64,000 nucleotides of DNA, from contig MNCI01007710.1 of the NCBI GenBank assembly GCA_015680685.1, positions 123,743-187,742 of the forward strand. The letters run 5' to 3'. Under the pieces are notes generated by a model that saw nothing but the letters and a program-made list of their open reading frames with translations, searched no databases and was not told the DNA's origin. The position numbers and the translations under genes are program-made. Positions 23,576 to 34,734 of the stretch are shown in pieces. Position 1 is the stretch's first letter; each line of letters begins with the position of its first letter. The DNA is from Gnetum montanum (lineage: Eukaryota > Streptophyta > Gnetopsida > Gnetales > Gnetaceae).

Positions 23576-24119
23576 AATAAATATTATATGAAAAATCATA
23601 ATTGAAGGAAAAAGAAATGTATCTATAAAAAATATTTGTAATAAAAAAATTATGATTTGTTATCATTCACAAAAAATCCAAAATATGAAATTACTTAATT
23701 TAGAAATTTTAGGTTATTTTCCTAATCATAAAGAATTTTTGTATGAAAATGAAAAAGAAACATTGTTTAGATTTTGCAAATTTGCAAAATTAGAAATGAT
23801 GTATTATTACACGAAATGGGTATCATCAAACTAAAAGAATATTTTTCAAAATATGTGAAATTATGAAACTTGAATTGGAAGATGATTTTATCCAGACATG
23901 CAAAATAGGCATCATTTAAATTTTCAAATTTTCTGAAATAACAAATTGTGTATTATTGCATTAAAAAACCAATTTGAAAATTCTTGTTCTTAATCTAAAA
24001 TTTTTTTGCACACAAATGCAAAACAACTATTATCCCAATTCGAAAATTTTTATTCCTAATTGAAAACTTTGTTTTCATAGAAATGTAAAAAAAATCATCA
24101 ATAAAATTTAGAAAAATAA
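23576..24119. repeat. Direct repeat copy 1 (about 540 bp)
   Basis: Begins AATAAATATTATATGAAAAA and matches the segment from 26001 over about 540 bases in the same orientation, including ATCATAATTGAAGG and TTTGCAAATTTGCAAAATTA. The two copies are 2425 bases apart. They lack TG...CA ends, so calling them LTRs is not justified. Confidence 0.65.
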
Positions 24120-25085
24120 AAAAATTAGAAATTATATCAAAATTAATCAAATCTTGAAATGGAAAAACCTAATTTAAAATTTCCTAAATCATTGACATAC
24201 TTGAAAAAATTTCTCACATAAGTCACAGATAATAGGTTATGATGTAAAGAGCTTTTGAATTTGTTGCATTCCGTTTACTAGTAAGAGGGCTGGTGAAATG
24301 CAAAGAAATGCAAAGCAATCATCAATTAGATATAGAAAAAGTAAAAAATTATAAATGAACTCTTAAATGGAAAAACCCAATTCAATATTATCATCAATCA
24401 AATTTAGGAAATTCAAAAAATCAAAAATTGTTTCACAATTCAATTAACTCTTAAAATGGAAAATTCCAATTTAAAATTTCTTAAATCATTAACATACTTG
24501 AAACGAATTTCTAACATGAAATCATAGACAATAGGCTATGATGAAAAGAGCTTTTGAATTTGTTGCATTTTATTTATTGGTAGGAGGATTAGTAAACTGC
24601 AAAATAATCATCAATCAAATGTAGGAAAAGTGGAAAATTAGATATTGTATGAAAACATAATAAACTCTTAAAATAGAAAAATCCAATTTGATATTATCAT
24701 AAATAAGATTTAAAAAAATTTAAAATTTAAAATAATATCAAAATGTGATTAACTCTTGAAATGGAAAAACCCAATTTCAAATTTTGTAAATCATTGACAT
24801 ACTTGAAACAAATTGCTCACATGAAATTCTAGATAGTAGAGGTGCGATGCAGTGAGCTTTTAAATTTTTTACATTTTATTTATTGATAAGAGGATTTATG
24901 AAATGCAAAACAATTGTCAATTAGATCTAACAACATGAAATCATAGACCGTAGGCTATGATGAATAGAGCTTTTAAATTTCTTACTTTGCATTTGTTGGT
25001 AAGAGGGTTTCAAGAGAGCAGGCTGTGATGTTGAGGGATTTTCAATTTCTTGTGTTTTATCTATGGATAAGAGGATTTCAAGGTT
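24060..25085. repeat. Tandem array, unit about 300 bp
   Basis: Three units share TCATTNACATACTTGAAA (about 24189, 24487 and 24790) and ATAGGCTATGATGNAAAGAG, giving a period of roughly 300 bases. Two partial units follow (about 24930 and 25010) with the ATGAAATCATAGACCGTAGG and AGCAGGCTGTGATG variants. Units are AT-rich and diverged; none is coding. Confidence 0.65.
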
Positions 25086-25190
25086 GCATTAGAATTTTGA
25101 TTATTTATTATTTATTTCAATGTATGTTGGTGATACATTAAAGAATGTGGAAGAACATATGAAGGAGAAAATGGTGTTATTTAAGTTGTT

Positions 25191-25240
25191 GGGAAGGTTG
25201 GGGGAGGTGGGGTGGAGGTGGTGGGGGTGGGGGAGATGGG
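25191..25240 (+). other. G-rich tract with quadruplex potential
   Basis: Six runs of three or more G within 50 bases (25191-93, 25200-04, 25209-12, 25223-27, 25229-33, 25238-40), in a strongly AT-rich setting. Confidence 0.6.
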
Positions 25241-26000
25241 TTGAGTATTTCATATAGATATTCTAGCAAATGTTGATTTTTATGTTGTTTTTAAATATTT
25301 TTAATTTAAATTTTATTATTTGATTTTTTCTTTAGGATAGGAAAAAAAATTTTAGGAGGGCAAGGTGGGGACAATAAAAAAGGAAGGAGAAAGTAATTTA
25401 TAGTTATTAGTGATTCATTTTTGGTTGGTAGGGAAATGGAAAGTAGTCATTTGTTGTGATAGGATTCATAAGTTTAGAATACTAGCTAGGAAATTTCATG
25501 TATAGTAGTGTGTAGTGTATAGAAAGTGTTGAGGAGAGGGGGGTTAGAAAAAGTAGTGTATAGAACGTGTTTTATTTTTTCATTTTTTTGAAGTGTGATG
25601 ACATTTAAATGTTGGGAGTAGGCCTTAAAGCCTTTGGCTCTTAGCTAATTTTTGATTAGAAATAAAACATTTTGAATTGGAATGATGATTGTTTTGGGTT
25701 TGTATGAAGAAATATTTTGGATTAAGAAATAGGACTTTTGAAATTAGTTTTTTTTTTATGCAATAATATGAATTTTTCATCTAAATGATGACTATTTTTT
25801 TTAACACTTCCCACATCAAATGCATGCTCTTATATATGAAATTTGGTAGTTGTATTCTACACTTTTTAATTCTATCACACCTTAAAATAAATACTTCAGA
25901 TGAAACATCAATACCATGCCACATCCCACCTCCACACCCTTCCAACACAATGCACACTCTTATACATGAATTTTATTAATTAAAAATTTATATATATAAA

Positions 26001-26541
26001 AATAAATATTATATGCAAAATCATAATTGAAGGTAAAAGAAATATATATCTATAAAAAATATTTATGACTAAAAAAGGTCATTTGTTGTCATTTGTAGAA
26101 AATTTAGAACAATCCAAAATTTTTGAAATTATGTAATTTAGAAACCGCAAGTTATTTTCATGATCATAAAGAATTTTGCATGAAAATGCAAAACAATCAT
26201 CGTTTACATTTTGCAAATTTGCAAAATTAGAAATCGTGTATTATCAAATAAAATATGTATCATTGAACTATAATAACAAATTTCAAAATGTGTAAAATTA
26301 TGAAACTTGAATTAGAAAATGATTTACATAGACATATAAAATAGTCATAGCGTTAAATTTTTTGAAATGACAAATTGCATAGTATTGTATAAAAAAACCA
26401 ATTTCAAAATTCTTGATCTTGAATCAAAATATTGTTTTACACAAATGCCAAACAATCATCATCCAATTTGAAAATTTTTATTTTCAATCAAATTTTTTTT
26501 ATAGAAATTCAAAACAATCATCAATCAAATTTAGAAAAATC
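26001..26541. repeat. Direct repeat copy 2 (about 540 bp)
   Basis: Second copy of the repeat at 23576, in the same orientation and collinear, with scattered substitutions and small indels. It ends in ATCAATCAAATTTAGAAAAA, which also resembles the start of units in the tandem array at 24060-25085. Confidence 0.65.
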
Positions 26542-26544
26542 AAA

Positions 26545-28053
26545 GGTTATTTTCCTATCAAATGATTTGGAGAGGAGCATGAAGATCCTTACAAGTTTCA
26601 TGCATATCATAAAATATTAACTGCATGCAGTAGCCAAGGAAGTGGATATTTATGATAATAGAGCTTCTATGGTAGCAAATATAGATGAGTATACATTTGG
26701 TTATCCTTAGTGCATACGAGTTACAATATTTGATGAATCTAAAATACTCAAAAATGACTAGCCTACTTGCTATATTTGAACTAATCAACCCTACTCTACT
26801 ATATAGTATTGTAATGCAATGTATGATAGTAGGACAACTAACATGTTATAATAAGATTATCCTTCAATCTTATTAAGAGTTGCTTCCTACCTTCAGCCAT
26901 TCTTTGTTATCACATCTTCATGTGTGCTAACAATCCTTCCCCATCCCTGAAGTAGGGGATTTCATCTAGGTTGATCCACCAACATATAGAGGGACTACTA
27001 CTTTGATTTAAAACATATGCCTACTTCCCATCCTTCAAAAATAGGTTAACATTAGCCTATAGGTAGTATATAGCATACACATTCAAGATAGACTCATATA
27101 TTCAGTGTTAACAAGTATGAGTTTCAATTTTAGCCAATAGTATGTACTTCCTTATTAAGGAGCTTTTCAAATGAGACTAGGTTAGGGAAGGATTCATAAC
27201 TAATCAAGGCCCTATTCCTTAAGCATACCAAAAGAAAATTTTTTTTCTTAATATTCAATAGCACCTTGCATCCTAACAAGTGACTATTATATACCTCCAT
27301 ACATGAAAATCCAACAAACATACTCTGTTTGAGGCTAGGACTATGATAACAAAGTACACTCATTTGAAGAATAAGCTTAAACTTAGTCCTAAACATTTTG
27401 TTTTTTTTTTTTTTTTGGATTTTACTATATATGCAAAGCTCCTAACAAATCTTGTGAGAGGTTGATTAGTTATTCTGGTTAGCTAAGTTACTAATGCAAA
27501 GGGGAAGGATGGGTAGATAATGTCACCATTCATTCATCCATTATTGTCCTATCTACTAACTCACTACTTGATATACTTCCTAAAAATGACTTATTATAAG
27601 ATGTTAGACATTGAATCCATTTACATGTACCTACTAACTAGTGCTAGGTGTGCATGAACTTGCACCAGAATCTATGGCTCTAGTTGTTGGAATTATGACA
27701 ACTATGAAGAACTAATTGTAGTTGCTAATCTAGTATTAGGTGCTAGTGGTGTTAGTTCTTCTTGAATCATGAGGGTTGGTTTCACCTTTATGATTTTACT
27801 TCAAGATCCTTTATAATCCCTCATGGTTATGTCATTCTCATAGTGGATAATCCCTCCTCTTCTGCATAATGCACTTTGGATAATCCCTCCTCTTAGGCAT
27901 AATCCCTCCTCTTCATTCAGAATGGAAATTTTTCTAATGGATTGAACTTTTAGTCCCTCCCTTGTAGCTCTCATCAAATGGGATTCTTGTTGTTGTGTTT
28001 CCTATTTACATCCTCATCCATGTCTAGCTCTTAGTCTCTTCTCCCTCAATTAT
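26545..28053. other. Intergenic stretch without gene
   Basis: No recognised coding region. A short repeat GATAATCCCTCCTCTT occurs three times, with variants, at about 27846-27915. The left flank of element E ends with ATTAT (28049-28053). Confidence 0.5.
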
Positions 28054-28179
28054 TGATGAGTCATGAATTTTCTGATAGCTACGATATCACACCCATGATA
28101 ATGCACCCACGATATCACACCTGTGATATCACATCCACGATATCACAGCCGACACGATATCACGGCCTGCCTTAATTTT

Positions 28180-28187
28180 TATAAATA
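28180..28187 (+). promoter_or_regulatory. TATA box in 5' LTR of element E
   Basis: TATAAATAAGAGG, identical in core to the boxes of both element A LTRs and the E 3' LTR (34000-34007). It lies about 20 bases after the GATATC array. In B the boxes are changed to TATTGATA and TATTTACA (plus-strand wording). Confidence 0.7.
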
Positions 28188-28370
28188 AGAGGTAGCTTTC
28201 CTTGTTCTAGCATCTAGTTCTTAGTTCCTTAGCCAAACTCTTGCAGTTTTCCCTTCTTAGAGTTAGAATTATTTTCTAGTGTATGCCTGCAATGTGGGGA
28301 TTGTAACTGTACGACATCCTTTATTCAAGTGTGACGTACTTGGACATGCACATGACCAGAAATAAAGATC

Positions 28371-28376
28371 AAGATT
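28371..28376 (+). terminator. Poly(A) signal in element E LTR
   Basis: AATAAAGATC about 190 bases after the TATA box. The same AATAAAG is kept in the 3' LTR (34191-34196), in C (8092-8097) and in A (9320-9325, minus), supporting its use for RNA 3' end formation. Confidence 0.6.
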
Positions 28377-28908
28377 ACTTCATCATTGTAGCATTCACTT
28401 AGATTAATCATTTAATTAATTTTTACTTACTACTTTCCTAGTTAATCTCTCTCACCCTTATCTCATGTTAAAACGCAAAATGAGTACGACTTTATTACGA
28501 GCATTTAAGTGTGACTACTTGGTAACACAGTAGCGTACCTAGGATCTGTGCTTGGTAATCCTAGTGGTAGCGTGCATGAAGTCCAAGATGTGTACGGATA
28601 ATCAAGGAACGGATGCTCATCACACTTAGGCTAGTTTAGATTCTCTCACCCTTCTCTCCTAGCTTAGTTAATATTACTTTCCATTACCTTCAGGAGTAGC
28701 ATTAGATTAGAAACACATCATACACCTCACTCTGGACTAAACCATACATGACAAAGCTAATACTAGTCTAGGTGGGAAGACAGCGAACTACGACCTAAAG
28801 CTAACTATATAGATGCCACAACTAGTCCATCTACGGAGTTCAACTAGATCACGTGTGTAATGCTCGTATTCGTATGGTTGAGTGTAGGGGTACCTCGTCA
28901 CTCATCAT

Positions 28909-28926
28909 TAGCACCATTGCCAGGGA
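28909..28926 (+). promoter_or_regulatory. Primer-binding site (tRNA-Asp type), element E
   Basis: TAGCACCATTGCCAGGGA starts one base after the LTR. Against the tRNA-Asp complement it differs at four positions, all G to A, as expected from cytosine deamination on the other strand. Confidence 0.7.
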
Positions 28927-29050
28927 TGGTGCTAGTTATCTAGATTAGTTATATCATACAAGGTCACTGTATAAGGACTTAACGATATATCTTTTAGAAA
29001 GAAATAATTATTAAAAGTCACACGTAATTTTAGACACAACTTCACAATAA

Positions 29051-30110
29051 TGCCTCTCCTACAAGATTACAATAATGCCACACTTAGTGAGGAAGTTCAT
29101 TGGAGAACCAACAAACTATATGACGATGAAGATTGGAGTACACAACCCGAGGTGGGGGTTTCTTATAGACATCAACAAAAGCAACGTCATCCCAACACAT
29201 GAAAGCATAACTTACCCGATGACGATGAACCCCTACTGGTCACTACAAGCTTAACGCAAATACAGGAGGTTGTTCGAATCTCCCGTAGGCATCGTAAAGA
29301 GAGCCTTCTACCCAGGCTCGATTTAAACAACTTTCCCAATTTTTCAGGAGGCTATGACTTAGATCCGCATCAACATTTACAAGCCTTCTACAATGCCTAC
29401 ACATGGAACAACATTGATAACAGTTGGCAAAAACTTAAGCTCTTTCCGATGACACTCGTTGGCCAAGAAAAAGTATGGTATAGATTGTTAAAACCAAATT
29501 CAATATGACGTTGGTCAACAATGGTAGAACTCTTTAATGAACGATATCAAACCTATGCAAGGGTGTCAACCTTGAGGAAACAAATCCAAGGATGGAAACA
29601 AGCACAACATGAACCTTTGTACATGGCCTTAGAAAGATATTATGCACTATTAAACAACTGTCCAGGCCATAAGTTCCCCAAGGAAAGGCTAATGTACCAT
29701 ATCATTGATGGGCTACGTAATGAAACAAGAGAGACCTTAGGAATGTATGCCCAAGGTCAAATATATGAACTATGAACCCATCAAATCCAAGAGCTTGTTA
29801 TGCGGGTAGCAAAAGAAGAAGAAGAAATGGCTAGATGGGAGAGTGTTGAAAAACATCAATGGGACTAGAATCTCAACTTAACAAAGGTCCATGATCATAA
29901 AAAGGAGAGATCAACCAATCTCAAGGTGGAAACATCATCTTTGCCGATACAACAACAACCATTAGAAGAAATCAAGGCAAAGATCAATAAGATGTTGGAA
30001 TGGACGTATCAAAAGTGTGGAGAATTTATCAACATTATTGGAGATAGAGTTTTGACAACCTAAGAAGCAGGGTGAAACATTAGAGATTAGGAAAAAAAGA
30101 ATGAAGGGAA
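29051..30110 (+). pseudogene. gag N-terminal and core region (element E)
   Basis: The likely start is the ATG at 29051 (MPLLQDYNNATLSEEVHW), 143 bases after the 5' LTR. The core is LNNFPNFSGGYDLDPHQHLQ at about 29325-29385 and the stretch NNIDNSWQKLKLFPMTLVGQ. It continues at 29521-29775 with MVELFNERYQTYARVSTLRK and GHKFPKERLMYHIIDGLRNE, as in plant gypsy gag cores. About five stop codons interrupt an otherwise single reading frame. A basic, Glu-rich segment with coiled-coil character follows (about 29800-30000). Gag would build the particle and recruit the element RNA; this copy would need all its stops repaired to work. Confidence 0.75.
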
Positions 30111-30114
30111 TAAG

Positions 30115-31035
30115 TGCTCAACTGCTAATCATACATATGAATGCAACATATTCCTGTACGATCACCCCAAGGGCCAATGCCCAATATTGTTACATTTACA
30201 GGAGCATTGGGGAAATACGCTACATCCAGAGTTCGTATAGAGATACTGTGTTTGATCACAGTGGCAACAATCCCAGTCATGGGCGAAACCATCCCTACAC
30301 TGGAGGCACCCTTCATATTATCTGAATCCATATGCTTATCAAGTTCAACATCCTATTTCTCCAACTAGGCCACCATACTCTATCGCACCACATTACTATT
30401 ATCCACAATGCTATCAGCCCATGCCCTCAACACAACCACCACCTTGTGCACCTTATACTCCTCCTAATTTTCAGCATTCTCATACTTTCCCTCCTTCCAC
30501 ATTGCCACCAACAGATCCTAAGGTGTCTGCACCACCGCAACAACCTACGAACGTCACTTGTGCTACTACTACCAATAGCAGTGAGAAGCCTCCTCAACAT
30601 CAAAAGTGTCCCTTCTTTAAACATGACCATAAGAAGGAACAACACAATTCAAAGGCCACTACATCCTCCAACTCAGCACAAGCTCAACACTATGGTGCAT
30701 CCTTACCTTCGAACCCAATGCCTCATGTCACTTCATCAGGGCCACCAACTAACACTCCAACAACCATACGGCCCAATGAACACAATCATGGAAGGCAACA
30801 CCCCAATCCTTGCATACCATCTAACGGTCCCAAATATCATAGTGGGTCAACTCATTATCCAAGAACTACATCGTATAAATTACCCCACTATGCTTACTAT
30901 AATCAAGTGTGTGAACCCCGATGGGGTAAGTATGGACCAGTTCCAATATTTCCAACATGCAAGGATCCTCATCCTTCATTTATTAATACTTGCCATGCTC
31001 AACCATTTAGTTATGGGGGATATCCCCCATTCTAA
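30115..31035 (+). pseudogene. gag C-terminal Pro/Gln/Tyr-rich tail (element E)
   Basis: A remnant of the Cys/His motif seen in A and B appears as DHPKGQCPILLHLQE at about 30160-30205. After a stop the frame is open from 30256 to 31035 (260 codons). SQWQQSQSWAKPSLHWRHPS aligns with QHQQWQYPQSWGMPPPRQQY of element B, followed in both by YxxxPYxYxxxQPISP-type wording. In B this tail leads into protease; here it ends with SYGGYPPF and a stop, with no protease after it. An overlapping 235-codon frame at 30332-31039 is judged a shadow because only the Pro-rich frame has a homologue. Confidence 0.65.
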
Positions 31036-32904
31036 ATAACAAGCAGGGTTAATAAATATTTTTCATTTTCTTTGATTTTACAACTTTTTGATTTCCAGTT
31101 TTTCATTTTTCGATTTCTTGTTTTATCTTTTCATCTTATTGTCTTTTTATGTTTTTATAAGTAATCTCATCTATGAATAAAACACTCATGTGGCTCATTG
31201 GTTGAGGTGTGTTCTATGTTATTAACTCTCGAGTGATCAATTATTTGGACAGTGAGCCCATTACACCCACTCATCCACTCTACAAATAAGAGGTTCTATT
31301 CGAGGGTACAGTGGCATTCTTGACATTCTTCAAAACTTAAAATTAATTTTGTGTTCATTGTACCCAGAATGAAGAAGGATGGACCAAGAGGGAATGATTA
31401 GGGTGTGCCATCAAGGGGACTTGTGGATTCTCTTTGGTGATGCTTGTGGGAGTTATCATGCACCGTGGTTTTACTAAGATCCTTGTAGATCTAACGAAAA
31501 TGGGAGTAAGAGTAATCAAAAGGGCACTCAAAAATCCAATGCTACTCTAGGGGGTTCCACTGGAAAGGCATGCACCCATGCCTAAAGGTTGGTGGCTTCT
31601 CTAGATTTAGTATTCAAAAAAAAAAACAACAATAACAAAGTGCCACAAAACAAAAATCACTCCTCCCTTGAACAAAATGCTAAGTGATCGTATGCCTTGT
31701 TGTTATGGTACTCTCATAGTTTCTCATCATGGGATGAAACAATGCAATGTCACTGATTAGAGGAATGGACTTGCTCCTAATCTTGGAACGACAGGTTAAT
31801 GACACATTAATCATGCTTTACACACAAGATTCACTGTACCCTGGGTCAGTTACCTCATGTTCTAATCTCTACGATCCCTTTCTATAGTTCGTCTCATCTA
31901 ATTGTTCGTGTAATTGTAGCTCATGTCTCATGTAGCGTAGAATTCTCATCTCATTCTGGTGATAATTACATGTGTGTGTTTTGTGGAATTAGTGCGGATT
32001 ACATCTAACCCTTCTAGTGCCCACAGACACTTTAAGTGTGGTTACACAAGGGCATTATAGGTTGGAACCTGCTTTGGGGAGGACCCACTTGTGTAATCTT
32101 TTGTAATCTTTACTTATGACATAGCTCACACACACCATTTCTTACCCTCAGTATAATTTTAACAATTTTCTTTCCCTACTACTATCCCTGTGAATAATAA
32201 TGTTCCTATGTACCATTACATAACCTTTTTCTTACCACCCAAGGTTTTATTGATAAAATCCACACCATCATCATTAATTATTCCTTTCAAATTAATGGAA
32301 TTACCCTAGAACTCCTTCATAATAGCCCAATGTCCTCAGCTTACAATGTTGATTTCAAGAAAATCCTTTAAAAATTCGGTATTTTTGTTGTGCCTCATAT
32401 CACTAGGGCTGTGATGTTGCGTCCCCACAACCTATAAATAGGTTCCCCCCAGCCCGCCCGCAACACTTAGCATCATTTTTGCCATTCACATAGGGGAGTT
32501 TTCAAATTTTTTCTTTGCGACTTGCGATTGAGCAACTCTTGCTTTTCTAACTATATCTTGCTCACAGGTACTCTGATTTTAATTCTATCTGAACCTGCTT
32601 GAACCCAGAGTGTTCAGCTTAGTTGTGGGGGAGGGACACCTATTGAAAAGCACCTAAATTTTTTGGAATTTATCATCGCCCAAAGGACATCATCTAGGGT
32701 AATTAGCTATAACACTTAGAATAATTGTGATCAAAAATCATTTAATCCCTAAGTATACTAGGAATCTAAAATTGAAAAAACCACCTAAGTAAAATAGACC
32801 CATTATTGCAATCTTTCAAGCAAGATCACATGAAGATAAACAAATTAATTAATTAAGGCAAGCAGTAAGGTATAACTTAATTTCAAAAAAAACCTTACTA
32901 ATGA
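31036..32904 (+). other. Internal non-coding region of element E
   Basis: T-rich tract (31070-31170), a motif copy CCACTGGAAAGGCATGCACC (31559-31578) and the conserved CTGCTTTGGGGAGGACCCAC block (32069-32089). These correspond in order to the 3' non-coding region of C and A. No ORF with a recognisable domain occurs. Confidence 0.65.
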
Positions 32905-33690
32905 TTGACCCTATGTGATTGCAGATGGCCTCGAAACATGGACAACAATAAGGTCCTTCTCAAGGTGGAAGCAAATGATCTCAGAGAGGTGGAAGACAAG
33001 ATCCTGCTAGACAACATGCAGAACAGGAGGAATAATCATTCAGCATTCATCAAGAAGATCCTCCTACCGTACAGTCTAGGCAGGCAGAAGGAGGAGCTAC
33101 TGCAGTGCCTGAACAGGGACAACATCTCACGTTGCCCCAAGATTGTGTTCAAGCCATCCATGAGAATTCCACATTCATTGTGGTGCTTGTGGAATTGAAC
33201 TTTGAGTCTTTTATAGAGTTCGCTCCTGAGGCCATTAGGGATCACTCAAAGGATCCCCATTATGGCCTACCCTCTCTGAAAGCGATGCCTGGTACCTAGG
33301 AGAGACGTACCAATTTTGGCACAATAGAGAGAAGGCACCACGGTTAACAATTGTGGTATGACTATTGATTTCTCTGTTCAAGCCATTCTGGAAGTATTAA
33401 AACTTTTGAATATAGGGCCAAAGGTTGCTCAGAACTAGCTGGACACTCTTAAAACTGAGCAACTTAATAAACTGTTGACAGAGAATAAAAGGGTGGCAAA
33501 AGAAAAAGAGAAGGCTAACTGGGATACCTCTATGGCACAAGCGCAAACTTACACACACGCCAAGGCACTCAAGGCCTTACAAGAGGAGAAACTCCAGGCC
33601 ATACTTCAATGCCATCAAATCCCAAAACCTGGAGCACAAGAAAAGGAAAAGACATCCATGGAGGAGCCACCACCACTAGGAACTACATGA
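32905..33690 (+). pseudogene. Unassigned second ORF of element E (degraded)
   Basis: Open fragments lie between the non-coding region and the 3' LTR. The sequence TGTGATTGCAG at 32915-32925 just before an ATG looks like a splice acceptor. The first piece (to about 33200) is charged (VEANDLREVEDKILLDNMQN, GRQKEELLQCL). The last (33361-33690) is Lys/Glu/Ala/Gln-rich and probably coiled coil (TENKRVAKEKEKANWDTS, LKALQEEKLQ), ending PPPLGTT. Frames shift at least once and one stop lies within the last piece. It does not resemble protease, RT or integrase. Some Athila elements have a spliced extra ORF in this place, but no homology to an env-like protein is evident. Confidence 0.4.
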
Positions 33691-33864
33691 GTTCCATCCA
33701 ATTTTGTAATCATAGGATTTTCTTTTGTGTTGTGTCTTAATTTTTTTCTAACTCCATACTACAGCATGAATCCATTCTAGCCAGTCAATAATCCCATACC
33801 TATCCACTGTGTAATCAATGGAGCTTGTTCTCACTTTAACTCGAGGACGAGTTTTCATTCAGTC

Positions 33865-33873
33865 GTGGGGGTA
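33865..33873 (+). promoter_or_regulatory. Polypurine tract of element E
   Basis: GTGGGGGTA directly before the TGATGAG of the 3' LTR. The same arrangement precedes the 3' LTR of C (7795-7803) and, on the minus strand, of A (9565-9574) and B (37971-37980). Confidence 0.7.
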
Positions 33874-34728
33874 TGATGAGTCATGAATTTGCTGACAATT
33901 GCAATATTGCACCCACAATAACGCACCCACAATATCACATCCGTCATATCACAGCCAACGTGATATCGCATACACGATATTGCGGCCTACCTCAATTTCT
34001 ATAAATAAGAGGTGTCTTTCCTTGTTCTAGCATCTAGTTCTTAGTTCCTTAGCCAAACTCTTATAGTTTTCCCTTCTTAGAGTTAGAATTATTTTCTAGT
34101 GTATGCCCGCAGTGTGGTGATTGTAATTGTATGGCATCCTTTATTCGAGTGTGACGTACTTGGACACACACATGACCGAAAATAAAGATCAAGATTACTT
34201 CATCATTGTAGCATTCACTTAGATTAATCATTTACTTAATTGTTATTTACTACTTTCCTAGTAAATCTCTCTCACCCTTATCTCATGTTAAAATGTATAA
34301 TGAGTATGACTTGATTACAAGCATTTAAGTGTGACTACTTCGTAACCCAGTAGCGTACCTACGATCTGTGCTTGGTAATCCCAGTGGTAGTCATGCACGA
34401 AGTCCAAGATGTGTATGGATAATCAAGGAACGGATGCTCATCACACTTAGGCTAGTTAAGATTCTCTCACCCTTCTCTCCTAGCTTAGTTAATATTACTT
34501 TCCATTACCTTCAGGAGTAGCATTAGATTAGAAACACATCATACACCTCACTCTGGACTAAACCATACGTGACAAAGCTAATACTAGTCCAGGTGGGAAG
34601 ACAGCAAACTGCGACCTAAAGCTAACTGTCTAGATGCCACAACTAGTCCATCTGCTGAGTTTGACCAGATCACGCGTGTAATGCTCGTATTCGTATGGTT
34701 GAGTGTAGGGGTACCTCACCACTCATCA
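33874..34728 (+). repeat. 3' LTR of element E
   Basis: 855 bases, collinear with the 5' LTR. Several CGATATC boxes of the 5' copy read CAATATC here, i.e. CpG decay. It is followed by ATTAT, the target duplication. Confidence 0.9.
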
Positions 34729-34734
34729 ATTATG

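Larger units (their letters stand above)
28054..28907 (+). repeat. 5' LTR of element E
   Basis: Carries a 14-bp-period array of GATATC boxes (28083, 28097 degenerate, 28111, 28125, 28139; then 28156), TATAAATAAGAGG, and the AATAAA signal. Ends are TGATGAG and CTCATCA. Confidence 0.9.
28054..34728 (+). mobile_element. LTR element E: gag-only (TR-GAG-like) retrotransposon
   Basis: Two LTRs of 854 and 855 bases (28054-28907, 33874-34728) share TGATGAG...CTCATCA ends. They are flanked by a perfect 5-base duplication ATTAT (28049-28053 and 34729-34733). The primer site, gag and polypurine tract all read plus. The 4.97-kb interior holds gag (about 29051-31035) and a second, unassigned ORF (about 32905-33690). 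No protease, RT, RNase H or integrase motif is visible on either strand. Such gag-only elements (TR-GAGs) are known in plants and rely on pol from a partner. LTRs and gag are related to elements A and B. Confidence 0.85.

Noticed and set aside
23576-26541. Direct repeats considered as LTRs of a small element
   Set aside because: No TG...CA ends, primer site, polypurine tract or target duplication could be found.
30332-31039. 235-codon plus-strand open frame, the longest without N in the window
   Set aside because: It overlaps the Pro/Gln/Tyr-rich frame (30256-31035), which has a homologue in element B's gag tail. The His/Leu/Ile-rich translation of the longer frame is a shifted reading.
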